From Bidens hawaiensis (lineage: Eukaryota; Streptophyta; Magnoliopsida; Asterales; Asteraceae): a stretch of 64,000 bases of DNA. Within the stretch, counting starts at the first letter, position 1. Each line of letters begins with the position of its first letter. The translations under genes were made by a program, and so were the position numbers. Below the pieces are notes generated by a model. It had not been told where the DNA came from. It saw nothing but the letters and a program-made list of their open reading frames with translations, and ran no database searches. Shown one piece after another: positions 12,595 through 25,866 of the stretch. The stretch lies in assembly GCA_021521415.1 (NCBI GenBank), contig JAIQDT010001950.1, forward strand, positions 62,001 to 126,000, given 5' to 3'.

Positions 12595-12865
12595 GTGGGG
12601 ATTGAAAATCCGAGAAGTCATGGTGGTACATGAATAGTTGATTTTCAATTACCATTAACTTTATATTTTAAATTGAAGATTTGAAAAGTCATGGTGACAC
12701 ATGAATTGTCAATCTTCAATGTTCATTTACTCGATATTTTAAATTGAAGAATTGAAAAGTCATGGTGATACATGAATTGTCAACCTTCAATGCTCATTTA
12801 CTCGTGTATTTTAAATTGAAGATTTGAAAAGTCATGGTGATACATGAATTGTCGATTTTCAATTC
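12595..12865 (+). repeat. Four hairpin-forming tandem repeats in the gag leader
   Basis: Units of about 70-80 bp each contain AGTCATGGTG and ACATGAATTGTC flanked by ATTGAAGA and TCTTCAAT-type inverted arms, so each can fold into a stem-loop. They lie between the primer site and the gag start, where packaging or dimerisation signals are expected. Confidence 0.75.
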
Positions 12866-13020
12866 GAATTCATTACCTGTATTAAGTTTGCATTTAAATT
12901 CATATTTTACTTCAAAACTTGATAGCATTTAACTCCGCGAAACAAGCTTTACGACGATATACTTTGCGCTAAAACGATTTCCCATACCAAGATATTAACA
13001 AAAATTAAAACTTTTATAGA

Positions 13021-16000
13021 ATGCCTCCGCTATCAGCTCGTTATCAGAGGAGAGAAGCCTCGCGCAGACGTAGGCAGCAACGTTCCCAGGAAATGGCCGC
13101 CGCAATAGCCCAAGCCTTAAACCAAAATAATACCAACCCCTCCGGGTACAATATTAAATCCTTTAATGCGGGTAACCCTCCGAAATTCACAGGGCTTGAA
13201 GGAGCCACCGTGATGCTCCAATGGCTCGAGAAAATTGAAAACACCTTCCTCCATACCCAATGCCCTCCAGACCGACGAACCTTATACGCCTCAAGTGTCC
13301 TAGAATCAAGGGCGCTTACTTGGTGGAACGGAGTAGCTCACGCGCGTGGCGCAGAGGCTGCTTCTAGCATGCTCTGGGAGGAATTCAAGGAACTTTTGAC
13401 TAGAGAATTCTGCCCTCCCAACGAAATAAAGCGCCTTGAGGAGGAATTTTGGAACTTGAAGCAGTACAGTGGCGAAGCGCGCGAGTACGCTATGCGCTTC
13501 CACGAACTAAGTTTGCTTGTCCCACACCTAGTTACCCCTTCCCGCCGAGCCATCGAGAAGTTTCTTGGGGGTCTCCCCATGGAAATTCAAGATTCTGTAT
13601 GGGCCAGGAACCCAGCAACCCTCTCTGACGCCATCGAGTTGGCCGCTGTGCTCAGCGACAACCATGTCAGGGCAGGAACTCTGTTCCTGCGGGGAGCCGA
13701 GAAGACCAAACTCACCAAGACTGTCCCAGAACCAACAGAAACCAAGCCAGAACCCTCAAACCGTAACAACCTCAAGCGCAGGCGCAAACATCAAGCCTAC
13801 GCGCTTACCAACCCGCTCGTTGTCCAGCAACCCGCCTACCAACCTCCAGTATACGCTCCTAACCCACTGTCAACCTACCCAACACCCCCTGTAGTCCATA
13901 ACTATGCCTTAACCAATCCCGCACTCCCTGCCCCGTCAACTAAGAAACCTTACACAGGAAACCAACCCTTTTGCCCAACCTGTAGACTTCACCATCCAAC
14001 TCAAGTCCCGTGTCGACAATGTAACCGATGTGGCCGTACTGGTCACACTGCTGAGAACTGTAGAGTCCTTCCCGCCAACCCAATCGCGCAAACACCACCA
14101 ACTTACCCGCTAAACCCACAACCAACATACCCTAATCCACGACCCAGGTCGTGCTATAACTGCGGTGACCCCAGTCATTTCCGGAACGCGTGCCCGAGAC
14201 TGCAAGTACAAATTACGCAAGCTAATCCGGTTAACCAAATTTCAAACCAAGTGACGCGCGGACGAGCTTTTAATATAACCGCGCACCAAGCGCAAGCGAA
14301 TAATGACGTGGTTAATGGTACATTTTTACTTAACGGACAATATGCATCCATACTTTTCGATACTGGCGCCGATAGAAGTTTTATTTCTCGCGCATTTGAA
14401 CAAAAACTTGCACGACCGCGAGTAAACTTAAACGAAAACTTTTCAGTTGAATTGGCTAATGGTGAAACTATTTTAATAAACTCCGTGATCAAAGATTGCA
14501 CGCTTAACCTTAATGAACATGATTTTCTAATCGACCTCATTCCCATGCCTCTTGGAAGTTTTGATGTGATTATTGGAATGGACTGGCTCTCGCAAAATCG
14601 CGCCGAAGTAATCTGCGCCAAGAAGTTGATTCGCATTCCTCGGAAAAATGGTCAAGATCTTCATATCTACGGCGAGAAACCATCTAACGGTCTTAAACTT
14701 ATGTCATGCTCTGAAGCTCGAAGACTTTTGCGGAAGAAATGTGTCGCGTTCTTAGCTCATGTGGTCAAACCCGATGAAGGAAAGAAGAAACTTTCTGAGA
14801 TTCCCATCATGCGTGACTTTCCTGAAGTCTTCCCCGATGATCTTTCTGGTTTACCTCCCGCTCGGGAAGTCGAGTTTCGTATTGATCTTGTCCCTGGTGC
14901 ATCCCCCGTAGCCAAATCTCCTTATCGACTTGCACCCGCTGAAATGCAAGAATTAGCAAGTCAACTTCAAGAGTTGACCGATAAAGGATTCATTCGCCCT
15001 AGCTCTTCGCCTTGGGGTGCTCCGGTGTTGTTCGTTAAAAAGAAAGACGGATCGTTTCGCATGTGTATCGATTACCGCGAGCTGAACAAGCTCACCATTA
15101 AGAACCGGTATCCCTTACCGCGTATTGACGACCTCTTTGATCAACTCCAAGGTGCCTCTTGTTTCTCCAAAATCGATCTCCGTTCTGGCTATCACCAGTT
15201 GCGTATCTGCGAAGAGGATATTCCCAAAACTGCTTTTCGAACCCGTTACGGTCATTTTGAATTCTTGGTCATGCCCTTCGGTTTAACCAACGCACCCGCT
15301 GTCTTCATGGATCTAATGAACCGGGTGTGTAGATCTTTCTTGGACCGATTCGTGATCGTGTTTATCGATGACGTTCTGGTGTATTCCAAAACCAAGGCCG
15401 AGCATGAACAACATCTTCAGTTGGTGTTGCAAAAGCTTCGAACCGAACAACTCTATGCCAAACTCTCCAAGTGTGAGTTTTGGTCGGATGAAGTACAGTT
15501 TCTTGGTCATGTTGTAAACAAGATGGGTATTCATGTCGACCCATCCAAAATTGAAGCAATCAAGAACTGGATTACACCGTCCACTCCTACCGAAATCCGT
15601 TCCTTTTTGGGCTTAGCTGGTTACTACCGGCGATTCATCTCGAACTTCTCAAAAATCGCCTTGCCTTTAACAGCATTAACGCACAAAGGCAAACCGTATA
15701 TTTGGGGCGCTAAGCAAGAAGAAGCCTTTCAAACGCTCAAGCAATTGTTGTGCGAAGCTCCTGTTCTAGCGTTACCTGAGGGTACTGATGACTTCGTCGT
15801 TTATTGTGATGCCTCCAACCAAGGTCTCGGTTGTGTACTTATGCAACGAGGCAAGGTTATCGCTTACGCGTCTAGGCAACTCAAAATTCATGAAAAGAAT
15901 TATACGACTCACGACCTCGAACTTGGTGCAGTTGTATTTGCCTTAAAAATCTGGAGACACTACCTCTATGGGACTAAGTGTATCATTTATACAGACCATA

Positions 16001-17649
16001 AAAGCCTTCAGCACATTTTTGATCAAAAGGAACTTAACATGAGACAACGCCGATGGAACGAACTCATCAGCGATTACGATTGTGAGATCCGATATCACCC
16101 TGGAAAGGCTAATGTGGTAGCCGATGCGCTCAGCCGCAAACCCAGCCAACTCAACTGTATCTTGCCGCGCACGCAGCTTCATTTCGCGCCGATACAAAAC
16201 GATCTTGAATCGCGCATTCGCGACGCGCAGCGCGCATCGATCAGCAAAGGCAACCTACGCGCCGAGTTAGCGTGTGGTGCAGAAGCACATCTAGTCCCTA
16301 ACCTGAATGGAATTCTCTGTTATCTCAATCGCATCTGGATCCCCAATGATGAGAATCTTCGCTCTGTCATACTGAGTGAAGCGCACAAAACTCGGTATTC
16401 CGTTCATCCTGGTGCTGACAAAATGTACAAAGATTTGCGCCTTTCTTATTGGTGGCCTGGTATGAAAAAGGATACTGCTGTGTTAGTAGCTAAATGCCTA
16501 ACTTGTTCTAAGGTAAAAGCTGAACATCAACGCCCATCTGGTTTGCTCGAACAACCTGAAATCCCTACGTGGAAATGGGAAAGTATAGCAATGGACTTTA
16601 TCACCAAGTTACCCTTGACCGCAAGCAAACATGATAGCATTTGGGTAATAGTGGATCGATTGACCAAGTCTGCTCACTTTCTGCCCATTCGTGAAACCTA
16701 CCGTGTTGAACAACTTGCGCATCTTTATGTCAAAGAAATTGTCTGCCGTCATGGTACTCCCTTGAGCATCATATCCGATCGCGATGGCCGTTTTATATCT
16801 CGCTTTTGGAAATCTCTCCAATCTGCGTTAGGAACTCGTTTGGACATGAGTACTGCATATCATCCTCAGACTGACGGACAGTCTGAGCGAACCATCCAAA
16901 CCCTTGAGGATATGCTTCGATCTTGTGTTCTTGATTTTGGAGGCAATTGGGATTCACACCTACCTCTGATCGAGTTCTCTTATAATAACAGCTATCATTC
17001 CAGAATCGGTATGGCCCCATTTGAAGCACTTTACGGTCGAAAGTGCCGCTCGCCGATTTGTTGGAACGAAGTGGGTGAAGTTCAAATCACAGGACCCGAA
17101 CTAGTTCAAGAGACAACCGATAAAATCGCCAAGATCCGTGATCATCTGCTGACTGCCAGAAGCCGACAAAAGAGTTACGCAGATCGCAGGCGGAAGCCTC
17201 TCGAATTTCTAGTTGGTGATCTTGTTCTCCTCAAAGTGTCGCCCTGGAAGGGTGTTGTCCGCTTTGGGAAGAAAGGTAAGCTTGCACCTCGTTATGTTGG
17301 TCCATTCAAGATTCTTGCGAGGGTGGGAAAAGTTGCCTACAAACTGGACCTGCCGCCCGCGCTCAGCAATGTGCATCCAACTTTCCATGTATCCAATCTC
17401 AAGAAATGTTTAGCTGACGAGAACCTCCACATACCACTTGATGAAGTTCAAGTTGATGAGTCTATGCATTTCGTTGAGAAGCCTGTTGAGATTATGGATC
17501 GCGAGGTAAAGCAAACCAAGCGCAGTCGCATCCCTATTATCAAAGTTCGTTGGCAGTCCAAGCGCGGAGCCGAGTTCACTTGGGAAAGGGAAGATCAGAT
17601 GAAGATCAAGTACCCGCACCTTTTCTCTGCGCAACCTACTTCGAGATAA
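13021..17649 (+). CDS. Tekay-type gag-pol polyprotein, intact
   Basis: A 1542-residue polyprotein. Retrotransposon Gag domain about 80-215; Cys-rich region 317-347 and a zinc knuckle [14 protein letters not shown] at 378-391; aspartic protease with DTGA at about 447-450; reverse transcriptase about 630-840 with FIDD at 781-784; RNase H about 925-1040 with D930 and D992; integrase with zinc-binding H1122, H1129, C1159, C1162 and catalytic D1192, D1253 and E1289 (35 residues between the last two); GPY/F-like part about 1395-1460; and a C-terminal chromodomain-like segment about 1485-1535, which in chromoviruses steers integration to heterochromatin. No stop or frameshift. The start lies 646 bases after the primer site. 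The protein is translated as one unit and presumably cut by its own protease. Confidence 0.95.
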   Translation: MPPLSARYQRREASRRRRQQRSQEMAAAIAQALNQNNTNPSGYNIKSFNAGNPPKFTGLEGATVMLQWLEKIENTFLHTQCPPDRRTLYASSVLESRALTWWNGVAHARGAEAASSMLWEEFKELLTREFCPPNEIKRLEEEFWNLKQYSGEAREYAMRFHELSLLVPHLVTPSRRAIEKFLGGLPMEIQDSVWARNPATLSDAIELAAVLSDNHVRAGTLFLRGAEKTKLTKTVPEPTETKPEPSNRNNLKRRRKHQAYALTNPLVVQQPAYQPPVYAPNPLSTYPTPPVVHNYALTNPALPAPSTKKPYTGNQPFCPTCRLHHPTQVPCRQCNRCGRTGHTAENCRVLPANPIAQTPPTYPLNPQPTYPNPRPRSCYNCGDPSHFRNACPRLQVQITQANPVNQISNQVTRGRAFNITAHQAQANNDVVNGTFLLNGQYASILFDTGADRSFISRAFEQKLARPRVNLNENFSVELANGETILINSVIKDCTLNLNEHDFLIDLIPMPLGSFDVIIGMDWLSQNRAEVICAKKLIRIPRKNGQDLHIYGEKPSNGLKLMSCSEARRLLRKKCVAFLAHVVKPDEGKKKLSEIPIMRDFPEVFPDDLSGLPPAREVEFRIDLVPGASPVAKSPYRLAPAEMQELASQLQELTDKGFIRPSSSPWGAPVLFVKKKDGSFRMCIDYRELNKLTIKNRYPLPRIDDLFDQLQGASCFSKIDLRSGYHQLRICEEDIPKTAFRTRYGHFEFLVMPFGLTNAPAVFMDLMNRVCRSFLDRFVIVFIDDVLVYSKTKAEHEQHLQLVLQKLRTEQLYAKLSKCEFWSDEVQFLGHVVNKMGIHVDPSKIEAIKNWITPSTPTEIRSFLGLAGYYRRFISNFSKIALPLTALTHKGKPYIWGAKQEEAFQTLKQLLCEAPVLALPEGTDDFVVYCDASNQGLGCVLMQRGKVIAYASRQLKIHEKNYTTHDLELGAVVFALKIWRHYLYGTKCIIYTDHKSLQHIFDQKELNMRQRRWNELISDYDCEIRYHPGKANVVADALSRKPSQLNCILPRTQLHFAPIQNDLESRIRDAQRASISKGNLRAELACGAEAHLVPNLNGILCYLNRIWIPNDENLRSVILSEAHKTRYSVHPGADKMYKDLRLSYWWPGMKKDTAVLVAKCLTCSKVKAEHQRPSGLLEQPEIPTWKWESIAMDFITKLPLTASKHDSIWVIVDRLTKSAHFLPIRETYRVEQLAHLYVKEIVCRHGTPLSIISDRDGRFISRFWKSLQSALGTRLDMSTAYHPQTDGQSERTIQTLEDMLRSCVLDFGGNWDSHLPLIEFSYNNSYHSRIGMAPFEALYGRKCRSPICWNEVGEVQITGPELVQETTDKIAKIRDHLLTARSRQKSYADRRRKPLEFLVGDLVLLKVSPWKGVVRFGKKGKLAPRYVGPFKILARVGKVAYKLDLPPALSNVHPTFHVSNLKKCLADENLHIPLDEVQVDESMHFVEKPVEIMDREVKQTKRSRIPIIKVRWQSKRGAEFTWEREDQMKIKYPHLFSAQPTSR

Positions 17650-17669
17650 ATTTCGGGACGAAATTTCTT

Positions 17670-17683
17670 AAAGTAGGGGAGAC
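17670..17683 (+). other. Polypurine tract
   Basis: AAAGTAGGGGAGAC directly before the 3' LTR; primes plus-strand DNA synthesis. Confidence 0.85.
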
Positions 17684-19771
17684 TGTGACAACTGCCCAAT
17701 CCGACCCGACCCAGGTACCCGTTTTCGAATCCGATTCTTTTTATGATTTAAAATTTGATTATTAATCTTTGTAAATTTAACATTAATAAATTATATATAT
17801 ATATTTATATATTTTTATATTTACTTACTAATAATAATAATTTCTTTCCGCCGTCCCGCCTCTTTCTCTCTCTTGTCGCCGTCCCGTCTCTTTTCTCTCT
17901 TGTCGCCGTCCCGCCCCTCTGCTTAACCCTTAAAGCCTTGAAACCCTTTTTCTCTTAACTCTTTGCTTGTCCTTTGGTTCTTCCCGCCTAAGGATGTCTG
18001 CGCAGCTCCACGCGCCAGACTCCTTACAAGGAAGCCTGCGTGAAGACCAACTGTCCCTGCGATACGCGAGGCAAACTGTTCCCGCAGCGCGCTAAGAATG
18101 GTAGTTCTTCCAGCGGCGCGCTAAGAATTGTAGTTCTTCCCGCGACGCGCTACGGATTGTAGTTCTTCCCGCGGCGCGCTAAGAATTGTAGTTCTTCCCG
18201 CGACGCGCTAAGAATTGTAGTTCTTCCCGCGACGCGCTAAGGATTGTAGTTCTTCCCGCGGCGCGCTAAGGATTGTTCTCTGTCTGCCTTCGCCCTCGCG
18301 CGCGCTCGAGTCTTCTCGCGCTAGACCTTAAGTCTTTTCTTCAGTTTAAGTCGGCTTGTATGCTTTTGAAATATCTTATCTTTTGTAAGAGCACTTTAGG
18401 TCAGTTCCGACATCTGTACGAAAAGCCACTTTCGGCGCAGCATGCGCACCGATCCTATTGGTTGACAGAAAAAGTGACTGACATAATCTTTTGAAATCTT
18501 CTTTTGCATGTCTTGATCAGTGTTTTATCTGACACCTCCCATGCTTTACCTGTAACCTGTCAGCCTTTCCCCATCCCCCTGCAGCTGCCGGCATATCTTT
18601 TGATATCTTTTGCTTTTGTTTTCTTGTGCTTTTTAATATCTTTTGCTTGATTTGATATGATCTTTTTCCCCTTTTCAAGGGATTGTGTTCCCTTGGGTTT
18701 TTCCTATAAATTTAAGCTAAGTTCTTGTTTATTAACACTACACACACTACACTTAAACACTCCTCAAATCTCTCTCTCCCTTTTGCTCTCTACCGTAGTT
18801 CCTCTGCATCGCCCTCCTCTCTTTGCCTCCGTCTTCTCTTCTGTTCTGCCCAGAATCTCGGTAAATATAAATATATATATTTTGTTTTAATTTGTTTAAC
18901 TAACAAAAATCGATACTTACTGCATATATTCAAGGCATAAAAACCAATCGTTAAACCAATAACCTCTTATTTATAGGTTAACTTGTGCTTGTTTAAAAGT
19001 TGGTTCTTGCTTTATCTTTCAACGCACCGTTTTCAGGTGAGTAATCTCGTACTTAATCCCCTTTTATTTTTAACGTTTTGGGATGTTCATGTGTTCGTAC
19101 AACTTGAGTCTTAAACTTGTTTATGAAACTTATGTGCGCAAAACCCCATGTTTTATGGACGTTTACTTGGCTGTTTATTTGTATGTGTGAATCATTAACC
19201 GCTTTGTTCGGCCTATTCCGAAGTTTTCATGGATCCATTAGATGAACACGGGAGACCTATCGTTTACGGTTTTCTTGTTTTGTTACACATGCACGTATGT
19301 TTTCTTGTTTTTGTGCTCGATTGGGAGCACGGATTGAACTATGAGCTATGATCTATTTAGGCTTGATCACAATCTGATTACACCCTATGTTAAACCCCAG
19401 TTATGCACATGTTGCGCGCAGTGTTTGTTATTATCTATTTATATCTATTAAACTTGATTTCTCACCGACACGCAAGTGTTGACGTTTTATTTTAACACAT
19501 GTTCAGGTTTGCTGTAGCTGCTTTTGGAAATCTCAAGGACACGTAGGATGTTTTCTTTTTTCTTTGGACCTAGAATAAAATGTAACAAGACAAATTATGT
19601 TAGTTGAATATTTTGAGTTATGATATGTGATTTATGTTACTATACGATTTGTGTTCTGCGCGTGCGCAATGAAAATGTATTTATTAAATATTGACACCCA
19701 AATAGTGTCACGAGTAATGAAACAATACGTGGCGCCCCGATGTATAATCCGCCATCGGTCGGGGTGTTACA
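17684..19771 (+). repeat. 3' LTR of the Tekay-type element
   Basis: Same length (2088 bp) and almost the same sequence as the 5' LTR, including the 29-bp array (about 18085-18274) and the terminal hairpin (19734-19765). Confidence 0.93.
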
Positions 19772-19776
19772 ATTAA

Positions 19777-20785
19777 ATCGAACAAAAAAACATACATGAA
19801 AACGTTAAACCACGATTGCGCTGTGAGTCGACACGAAGTCAACTTGTATCAGGTTATGACATCGGAGCTAAACAAAAGAAATAAACTCGTCAATGCCAAA
19901 TTACAACAAATCATCACATGTAGAACAAAAAAACCACGGCACGTTACTGCTACTAACCAACGCAAATTCAGTTAGTATCAATATAAATTCGTAAACATAA
20001 GCAAGCCTAAAAAATATTTTAAAGACGCGTTATCAAACGTCGAGACGCGGATATAAAACAATGCGACAATGGGATATTTTTAGATCATGAAAAAGCTTCA
20101 GTCACTGTAAAGACGAATTGTAAAAAAATACAAAAACAAAGTTTAAGAAAACGTTTAACCGACAAATAAATATGTAAAACTGACACTTATCCAAGAATAT
20201 TTAAATATATATAGTTTGTATAAATAATATAATTAGTTAAAAAAAATGAAATAAATGCCTCAATTTTATTTATAGACTAGTAATTTAATGATTGTAATAA
20301 ATATAATATTAAAAAATTGAATAGTAAATTGAATACTGTAATTGTGAGGAGGAGTGAATCCTATTTTTAATATATATAATAATTTGTATATAATTGGATA
20401 GTATATACATTTAGTTTAAATCATTTACAAAATATATAAATCATCTTTGGCGTCCAGACATGCCTTCATATCCCTCCTAACAACTTCTTAATTGTCTCCC
20501 TTGATTTACCACTTTTAGTTTCATAACCACTTGCTCGTTCTTGATACTTGGGTCGAATATTCTAACATGGAAAAATCGATTATTCAACATCGATTATCCA
20601 AAGTCGGAGACTGTCCAATCCAGCGGCCAAACCTTTTAAAACAATTAACACAACGTTATTCAACAGGTTTTCCTACCATAGTCTTCGGTAAACCTTTTGG
20701 GGCTTTGTTTTTAGTAAAACATGTTTTGACCCGATAAAATTGGACTTATTTTAAATCAGCTGGCTCTAACCCAAACTCATTTTGA
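19777..20785. other. AT-rich intergenic DNA
   Basis: Continuation of the sequence interrupted at 10266. No gene, RNA or clear repeat is recognised. Confidence 0.5.
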
Positions 20786-21297
20786 CCCATTACCTGACCC
20801 AACCATTTTGCCAAGCTTTGTTGGCGGATTTTTGCTAAAAACCAAGCAAACAAAAAGAGCCAACACGAGAACACATAATAAGAACTTGGTCATTTACTAG
20901 CCACCTGCCATCTTGCCAGAAACATGACGGTCAATATGCACATAATCTTCTCGATCAAGATACCGCTAGCTATGATCAAATATGCCAAGGATCTCTATCA
21001 ACAGATGACCCAAAACTTCAAGAATATACTCAGGATTGGAGATATGTAACTAGTAACAAATTTTAAATGCACGTGTTACCAAAAAGAAAAATTAACGTGC
21101 CAATTAATTCCATATACTTCAGCTCCCACCAAAAATGCCATGATTCATACCAAAAATTAGTCATCGAGGCGTCAAAACAAAACAGTAGATGTACTCAGAA
21201 AGTTATATGCATGCAGATGACTGACTTTGAAATTAGCATAAATCCTTGCCAGTCTAACAAAATTTTAGATTCAAGCTTGTAACAACTCCACCTGTAG
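20786..21297. repeat. 3' flank of the NUA-like copy, first duplicate
   Basis: This stretch is repeated at 24430-25866 (there split by a solo LTR). Shared landmarks include CATTTACTAGCCACCTGCCA, CAACAGAT-ACCCAAAACTTC and CAGGTGGAGTTGTTACAAGC read on the minus strand. The duplicate begins exactly where homology to the NUA exon stops. Confidence 0.8.
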
Positions 21298-24134
21298 ACC
21301 TTCTATAAGCAACACTTTTGCAGTTACATCTTCTTTAAATTTAGAAATTTCAGAAAACGAAGATGCAAGAGCTTGTTCTTGTGATACAGCAGCAGAAGCT
21401 GCTTCTTTTTCCTTCAAGATATAGCCATCTTGAAGCTGCTTAACCTGTTCTTTTAAAGAGATAATTTCATCTTCTAATATTTTTTTCACCTTTTCCGCCT
21501 CAGATTTAAAATGTTCATGTCGAATTTCCATTTCTTTTAATGCAGCTTCATTCACCTGGGCTAACTCTTATACTGCAACATATGGTCTTTGTCAGATTGA
21601 GCTTCTACTTTCAATTTCATGATCTCGTCCTTCAGCACAGCCACATCGCCTTCCAAGGTAAGAGCATTTTCATCATTTACCTCAGAACTCTTCATTTTCT
21701 CAAATTGAGATAAACGTTCTAAAGCAGCAGAAGCCCGAGAATTAGCATCAGCAACAGCATGCAATGCATTAGCTAGTTCTTTTCCCAATTTCTCAATTCT
21801 TTGCATAGACCCCCGCATAGATGATTCATGCTCAAGTGTTAGATGGCGAACATTATCACGTTCTTTTTGAAGCTCTTTCTTAGACTCGGCCCAATCCCGT
21901 TCTGCTCTTTTCACATAATCCTCTTGACTTAAACGTTGAGCACTTCTAGATTCTTCCTGCACCTCTTCAGCACTTTGAATTGTGCTCAAAGTAGCTTGCA
22001 ACTGATGAACTCTTTCTGGCATACTACGGACCTCCTCAAATGCTCTTTTTTCAGAATTTATTGATATTTCCTTTTCACTTTTTAAAACGGAAACCTCCAT
22101 GTTTAGCTTGCGTGACAAGTCTTCTGCAATATGCAAAGATTCTGAAGCTTCACGTATCTTCCTTTGGTAATCAACTATCAACTGTGAGAATTCAACATTT
22201 CTTGCTATAACACCATTCATTTCTTCCCGTTGATGGCCAAAATCTTTCATAAATCTGTCAAGTTTCTCACGAGAAAAAGTTGACTCTAAAGTTAACTTAT
22301 CACATTGTGACTTTAACGTAACGATCTCGCTTCGTAACCCTGTAATCTCTTCTTCTAAAAGCTTTATCCTTTCATAAGCCTTTTCTTGTGCCGCTTTTGA
22401 AGAAGAATCATGAGAAGCTTCAAGAAGTAGTGGAGCATTGTTGCTTCGGTCAACTGGTGTGGGGTCTGAAGATTGTAGTTGAGGAACATGGCTTTTATGT
22501 TCTTCTTCATATAATTTCTTGTACATAGCAACAGAAGAGTGAAGTGAGTCAATCATTTGTGTTTGTTCTTCTGCTCTGGTCAATACTGCATCAACTTTAG
22601 AAGCAGTTTCTTTAGAATGTTTTTGAAATTCCTTCCCGAAATTCTCCCTCAACTCAGCTTCCTTAGTCTCAATTTGCTCAGTTAGCAGACGAACTAGACC
22701 CCGAAGCTGTACATTCTGCTCAACCGACCCGTTTATATCCTTGAAAGTCAGCATTCGGTCAGAGAAAACATCATCAGAATCCAAACCAACATCCATCTGA
22801 ACTTCAACAACAGAATCATGATTAACAGATCCACTACGAAGTTGTATGTCACGACATTCTTTCAGTAAAATAGTCACTTGTTTTTGAAGATCGTTGTTTT
22901 CTTTTTGGGCTATATTGTAGTCGCGTTCATGTTTCTTTAATTCAGCCTTTAACTCCTGAATGGTTCTCTCAGAAACAGATTGTTCAGAAAGAGAATGCTG
23001 CAATTTTTCATTCAATGTATCATATGCTTCAAGCATTCTTTCATGTTCTACACGTTCATCCAATATAACATCAGCTTTCTCTTCTAGTTCATGCAAAACA
23101 CGTTCTAGTACCGATTCTGAATGTTTTCTTCCCAATTGCTCATGTCTAAAAGCATCAACAGCTTCTTGGTATTTCTCGTACATTTTAACCAAACTCCAAC
23201 CATCACGAAGAAGAGAAGCAGCTAGTGCTGTACCTGAAACATCTGCTGGAATACTGGGAACAACCATTAGCTTATTATTATCTTCATTCGTGTTGTTCAC
23301 ACTGACAGGGTCGCCGCCATATGCTTTAGTGTTAAAACTGCTCATCTGAAGAAGATTAAGATGGTCTGAATGCCTGTAAGTTTCCAATTCTTTTTCACAC
23401 TTTTCAAGTTTTTCTTTCACGCGGGAAACTTCAGTTTTAAATTGTATTCTTTCAAATGTTTCTTTAGAGAGGCACTCTTTATAATCTTTTTCAACTTGAC
23501 TTGCATGCGTCTCCAAAGCCTTGATAACACCTTCAAGCTCTCCAGACTTCTTGGACAACTCATCTGAATTCTCTTTGTAGAGTTCAACAAGTTTGTTTAC
23601 GGTGGACAGCTCAGTAGACAATCGCTCCTCAGTTGCTGCAGCAGAATCTTTAGATAAGCATATCTCAGCCTGCAAGGCTTCAAGCTTTGACTCGAGTTCC
23701 TTGACTTTATCATCCTTCCACTTCAACGAGCTAGCAGTTTCATTGTACTTTCGTTCCAGATCTGCAAGCTTAGATGACAAATCTGCCTCTAGTTCATTAT
23801 GTGCCTTTCTTAACTCCAATTGACTGTTGACTTTGGTAGTCAACTCATCATTAAGCCAAAGATTATGTCTCTCAACTAATTCTTTCTCTTGAGTCAAACG
23901 AGCTAAAGAAGTATGAGCACGTGCATGTGCAGCTTCCAGTTCAAAAATTCGTGAATCTTTAGAAGAAGCACTGTTGGTCAAAGAAACAATCTTGTCAAGA
24001 TAACCCTTGATGCTAGAATTCTTCTCATTAATCTCCAAATCTTTATGTTCCAGCAGCTGTAGCAGTTGACTTTTGGACTTTTGAAGCTCTGACGCTTCCA
24101 GTGAAAGCCGTTCAATCTCCCCATCTTTACCAAT
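21272..24134 (-). pseudogene. NUA: NUA/TPR-like nuclear pore anchor, truncated copy
   Basis: NUA (the plant TPR/Mlp protein) is a long coiled-coil nucleoporin of the inner basket, acting in mRNA export and SUMO balance; Arabidopsis NUA is about 2100 aa. One large exon starts at 24134 after the acceptor TTTGTTTAG. It reads IGKDGEIERL, LTQEKELVERHNLWLNDEL, then heptad-rich coiled coil through LAASLLRDGWSLVKMYEKYQ, a TPR/NUA hallmark. The frame is intact to 21563, then breaks: AQVNEA continues in another frame at about 21555, consistent with loss of one base. The second ORF ends at 21272, where the sequence joins DNA shared with the 3' flank of the second copy. The first exons (about 110 residues) and more than half of the C-terminus are missing. 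Confidence 0.85.
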
Positions 24135-24429
24135 CTAAACAAAAGCAATCAAATCGGAAGCTTTACAAACAAAAAAAGTTCTTCAGCACCATTCCAACTT
24201 TAAATGTGATTCAAGGGTCATAGAAGGTAACTCATGTAAACTGAAAAAAATGCATGAATACTACTCTGTTCATTTTTAAGTACACTTTTCTCATTTACCA
24301 TGTAGATATAGATGTACAAAAAGACAAATATATATGGGACATAAATTATTGCTTGACGTTAAACTTTTAAAGATCGAAACCATTAAAATGAACCAACAAA
24401 CAAAAAGAGTCAACACAAGAACACATTAC
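24135..24429. other. Intron remnant upstream of the NUA-like exon
   Basis: Minus-strand intron sequence leading to the acceptor at 24135. No earlier NUA exon is seen before homology to the duplicated 3' flank begins at about 24430. Confidence 0.55.
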
Positions 24430-25866
24430 CCGACACAACCGTTTTGCCAAGCTTGGTTAGCGGACTTTTGCTAAAAACCAAGCTAACAAAAAGAGTCAAC
24501 ACAAGAACACATAATAAGAACATGGTCATTTACTAGCCACCTGCCATCTTGTCAAAAAAAATGACAGTCAATATGTACATAACTGTCACACCCCAACCTA
24601 TGGCGGAAATGCTGGGGCGTGAGCTGATTGTCACAGCTCTCAAGGTTACTATCATGCAATACTAGAAATTTCAATATCTACTTAATAAATTCGATTAAAA
24701 CCAAATATTCAAAGACATTATCCAAACAAAAACAAATAGTGCATCAAACAAACATAAATAAAAAAAAACATAATTCTCGTTAAATTTCTCTAACATTATT
24801 CCTTAAGTGATCTTCAACTTGAATTAACTTCACATCACACGGTGACCTGCATATGCGTTAAAATAGAGTAGTTTTGTCAACACAAGGTTGAGTGAGCAAC
24901 ACACCAGTTTTTGTGTACATATAATATATATAAAAATAGATAGTGCAACAAGTCATATGAGATAAACAAATTAACCAATGAGCAAATATAAATGAGATGT
25001 CGAGAAGCACAAAGGCTATAACGACTGGCGTATGATCATACTATTTATGAGATTATGCTGGACCTCTCCGAATGCGATTCACAATGAGCACATAAGCACG
25101 TAACAAGTATGGTATAAAATTTATTAGCACATAAGACAACAGTTGCAGTTTTGTGTATAAATATATATGAGAAATATGTTTTCGCATATGTCCCCAAAAC
25201 ATTGAAACGGTAAAATAGGGGAATGTGAAACTCACCTCAAAAGACGAACAAAGGTGATATAGAGTATTAAGAATGCGGATATCACGAGTTGACAATAAAG
25301 CCTAAAAGGAACAAAGAGAATACGAATGCGTTTAAGTTAATGAACTAGGTCGATTATGAAACTCGAAATTTTATAATTAACTAAGTTAAAATTATACCCT
25401 TTAATCATAATTAATATAATTATATATAAAGATGTTATATGTAATATTATTAGTTTATTCAATTATATATAAAATATATTATAACATATAAAATTAAAAT
25501 ACAATAATCTTCTCGATCGAGATGCCACCAGCTATGATCAAATATGCCGAGGATCTCTATCAACAGATTACCCAAAACTTCAAGAATATACTCATGATTG
25601 GAAATATGTAACTAGCAAGTAACAAGTTTTAATTGCAAGTGTTACAAAAAAGAAAAACTAACGTGGCAATTAATTCCATATACTTCAGCTCCCACTAAAA
25701 ACGCCATGATTCATACCAAAAATTAGTCATCGAGGCGTCAAAACAAAACAGTAGATGTACTCAGAAAGTTATTATATGCATGCAGATGACTGGCTTTGAA
25801 ATCAGCAGAAATCCTTGCCAGTCCAACAAAATTTTAGATTTAAGCTTGTAACAACTCCACCTGTTA
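24430..25866. repeat. Second duplicate of the NUA-like 3' flank
   Basis: Homologous to 20786-21297, split at CATAA by the insertion 24584-25503. It ends with the same GTGGAGTTGTTACAAGCTT (minus strand), here preceded by a proper acceptor TTAACAG at about 25866. So in this copy it looks like the last exon and 3' UTR of the gene. Confidence 0.75.
24584..25503 (-). mobile_element. Short solo LTR or deleted LTR element
   Basis: 920 bp starting TGTCACACCCCAACC and ending AAAATACA, flanked by ATAAC (24579-24583) and ATAAT (25504-25508), a 5-bp target duplication with one mutation. It is homologous in reverse orientation to the 3' part of the solo LTR at 5758-7838, but lacks that element's 5' 1.1 kb and ends differently. 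Confidence 0.7.

Larger units (their letters stand above)
10272..19771 (+). mobile_element. Complete Tekay-type Ty3/gypsy chromovirus retrotransposon
   Basis: A 9.5-kb element bounded by TSD ATTAA (10267-10271 and 19772-19776), with two 2088-bp LTRs, an initiator-Met tRNA primer site, an intact single gag-pol ORF and a purine tract. By eye I count three LTR differences (near 11388, 11600 and 12175 of the 5' copy), about 0.14 percent, so insertion is very recent. The ORF is uninterrupted, so the element may still be autonomous. Tekay assignment rests on domain order, a C-terminal chromodomain-like tail and the long LTRs. Confidence 0.93.

Noticed and set aside
22960..23823. Plus-strand ORFs opposite the NUA exon
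   Set aside because: Antisense shadows of the coiled-coil coding frame.
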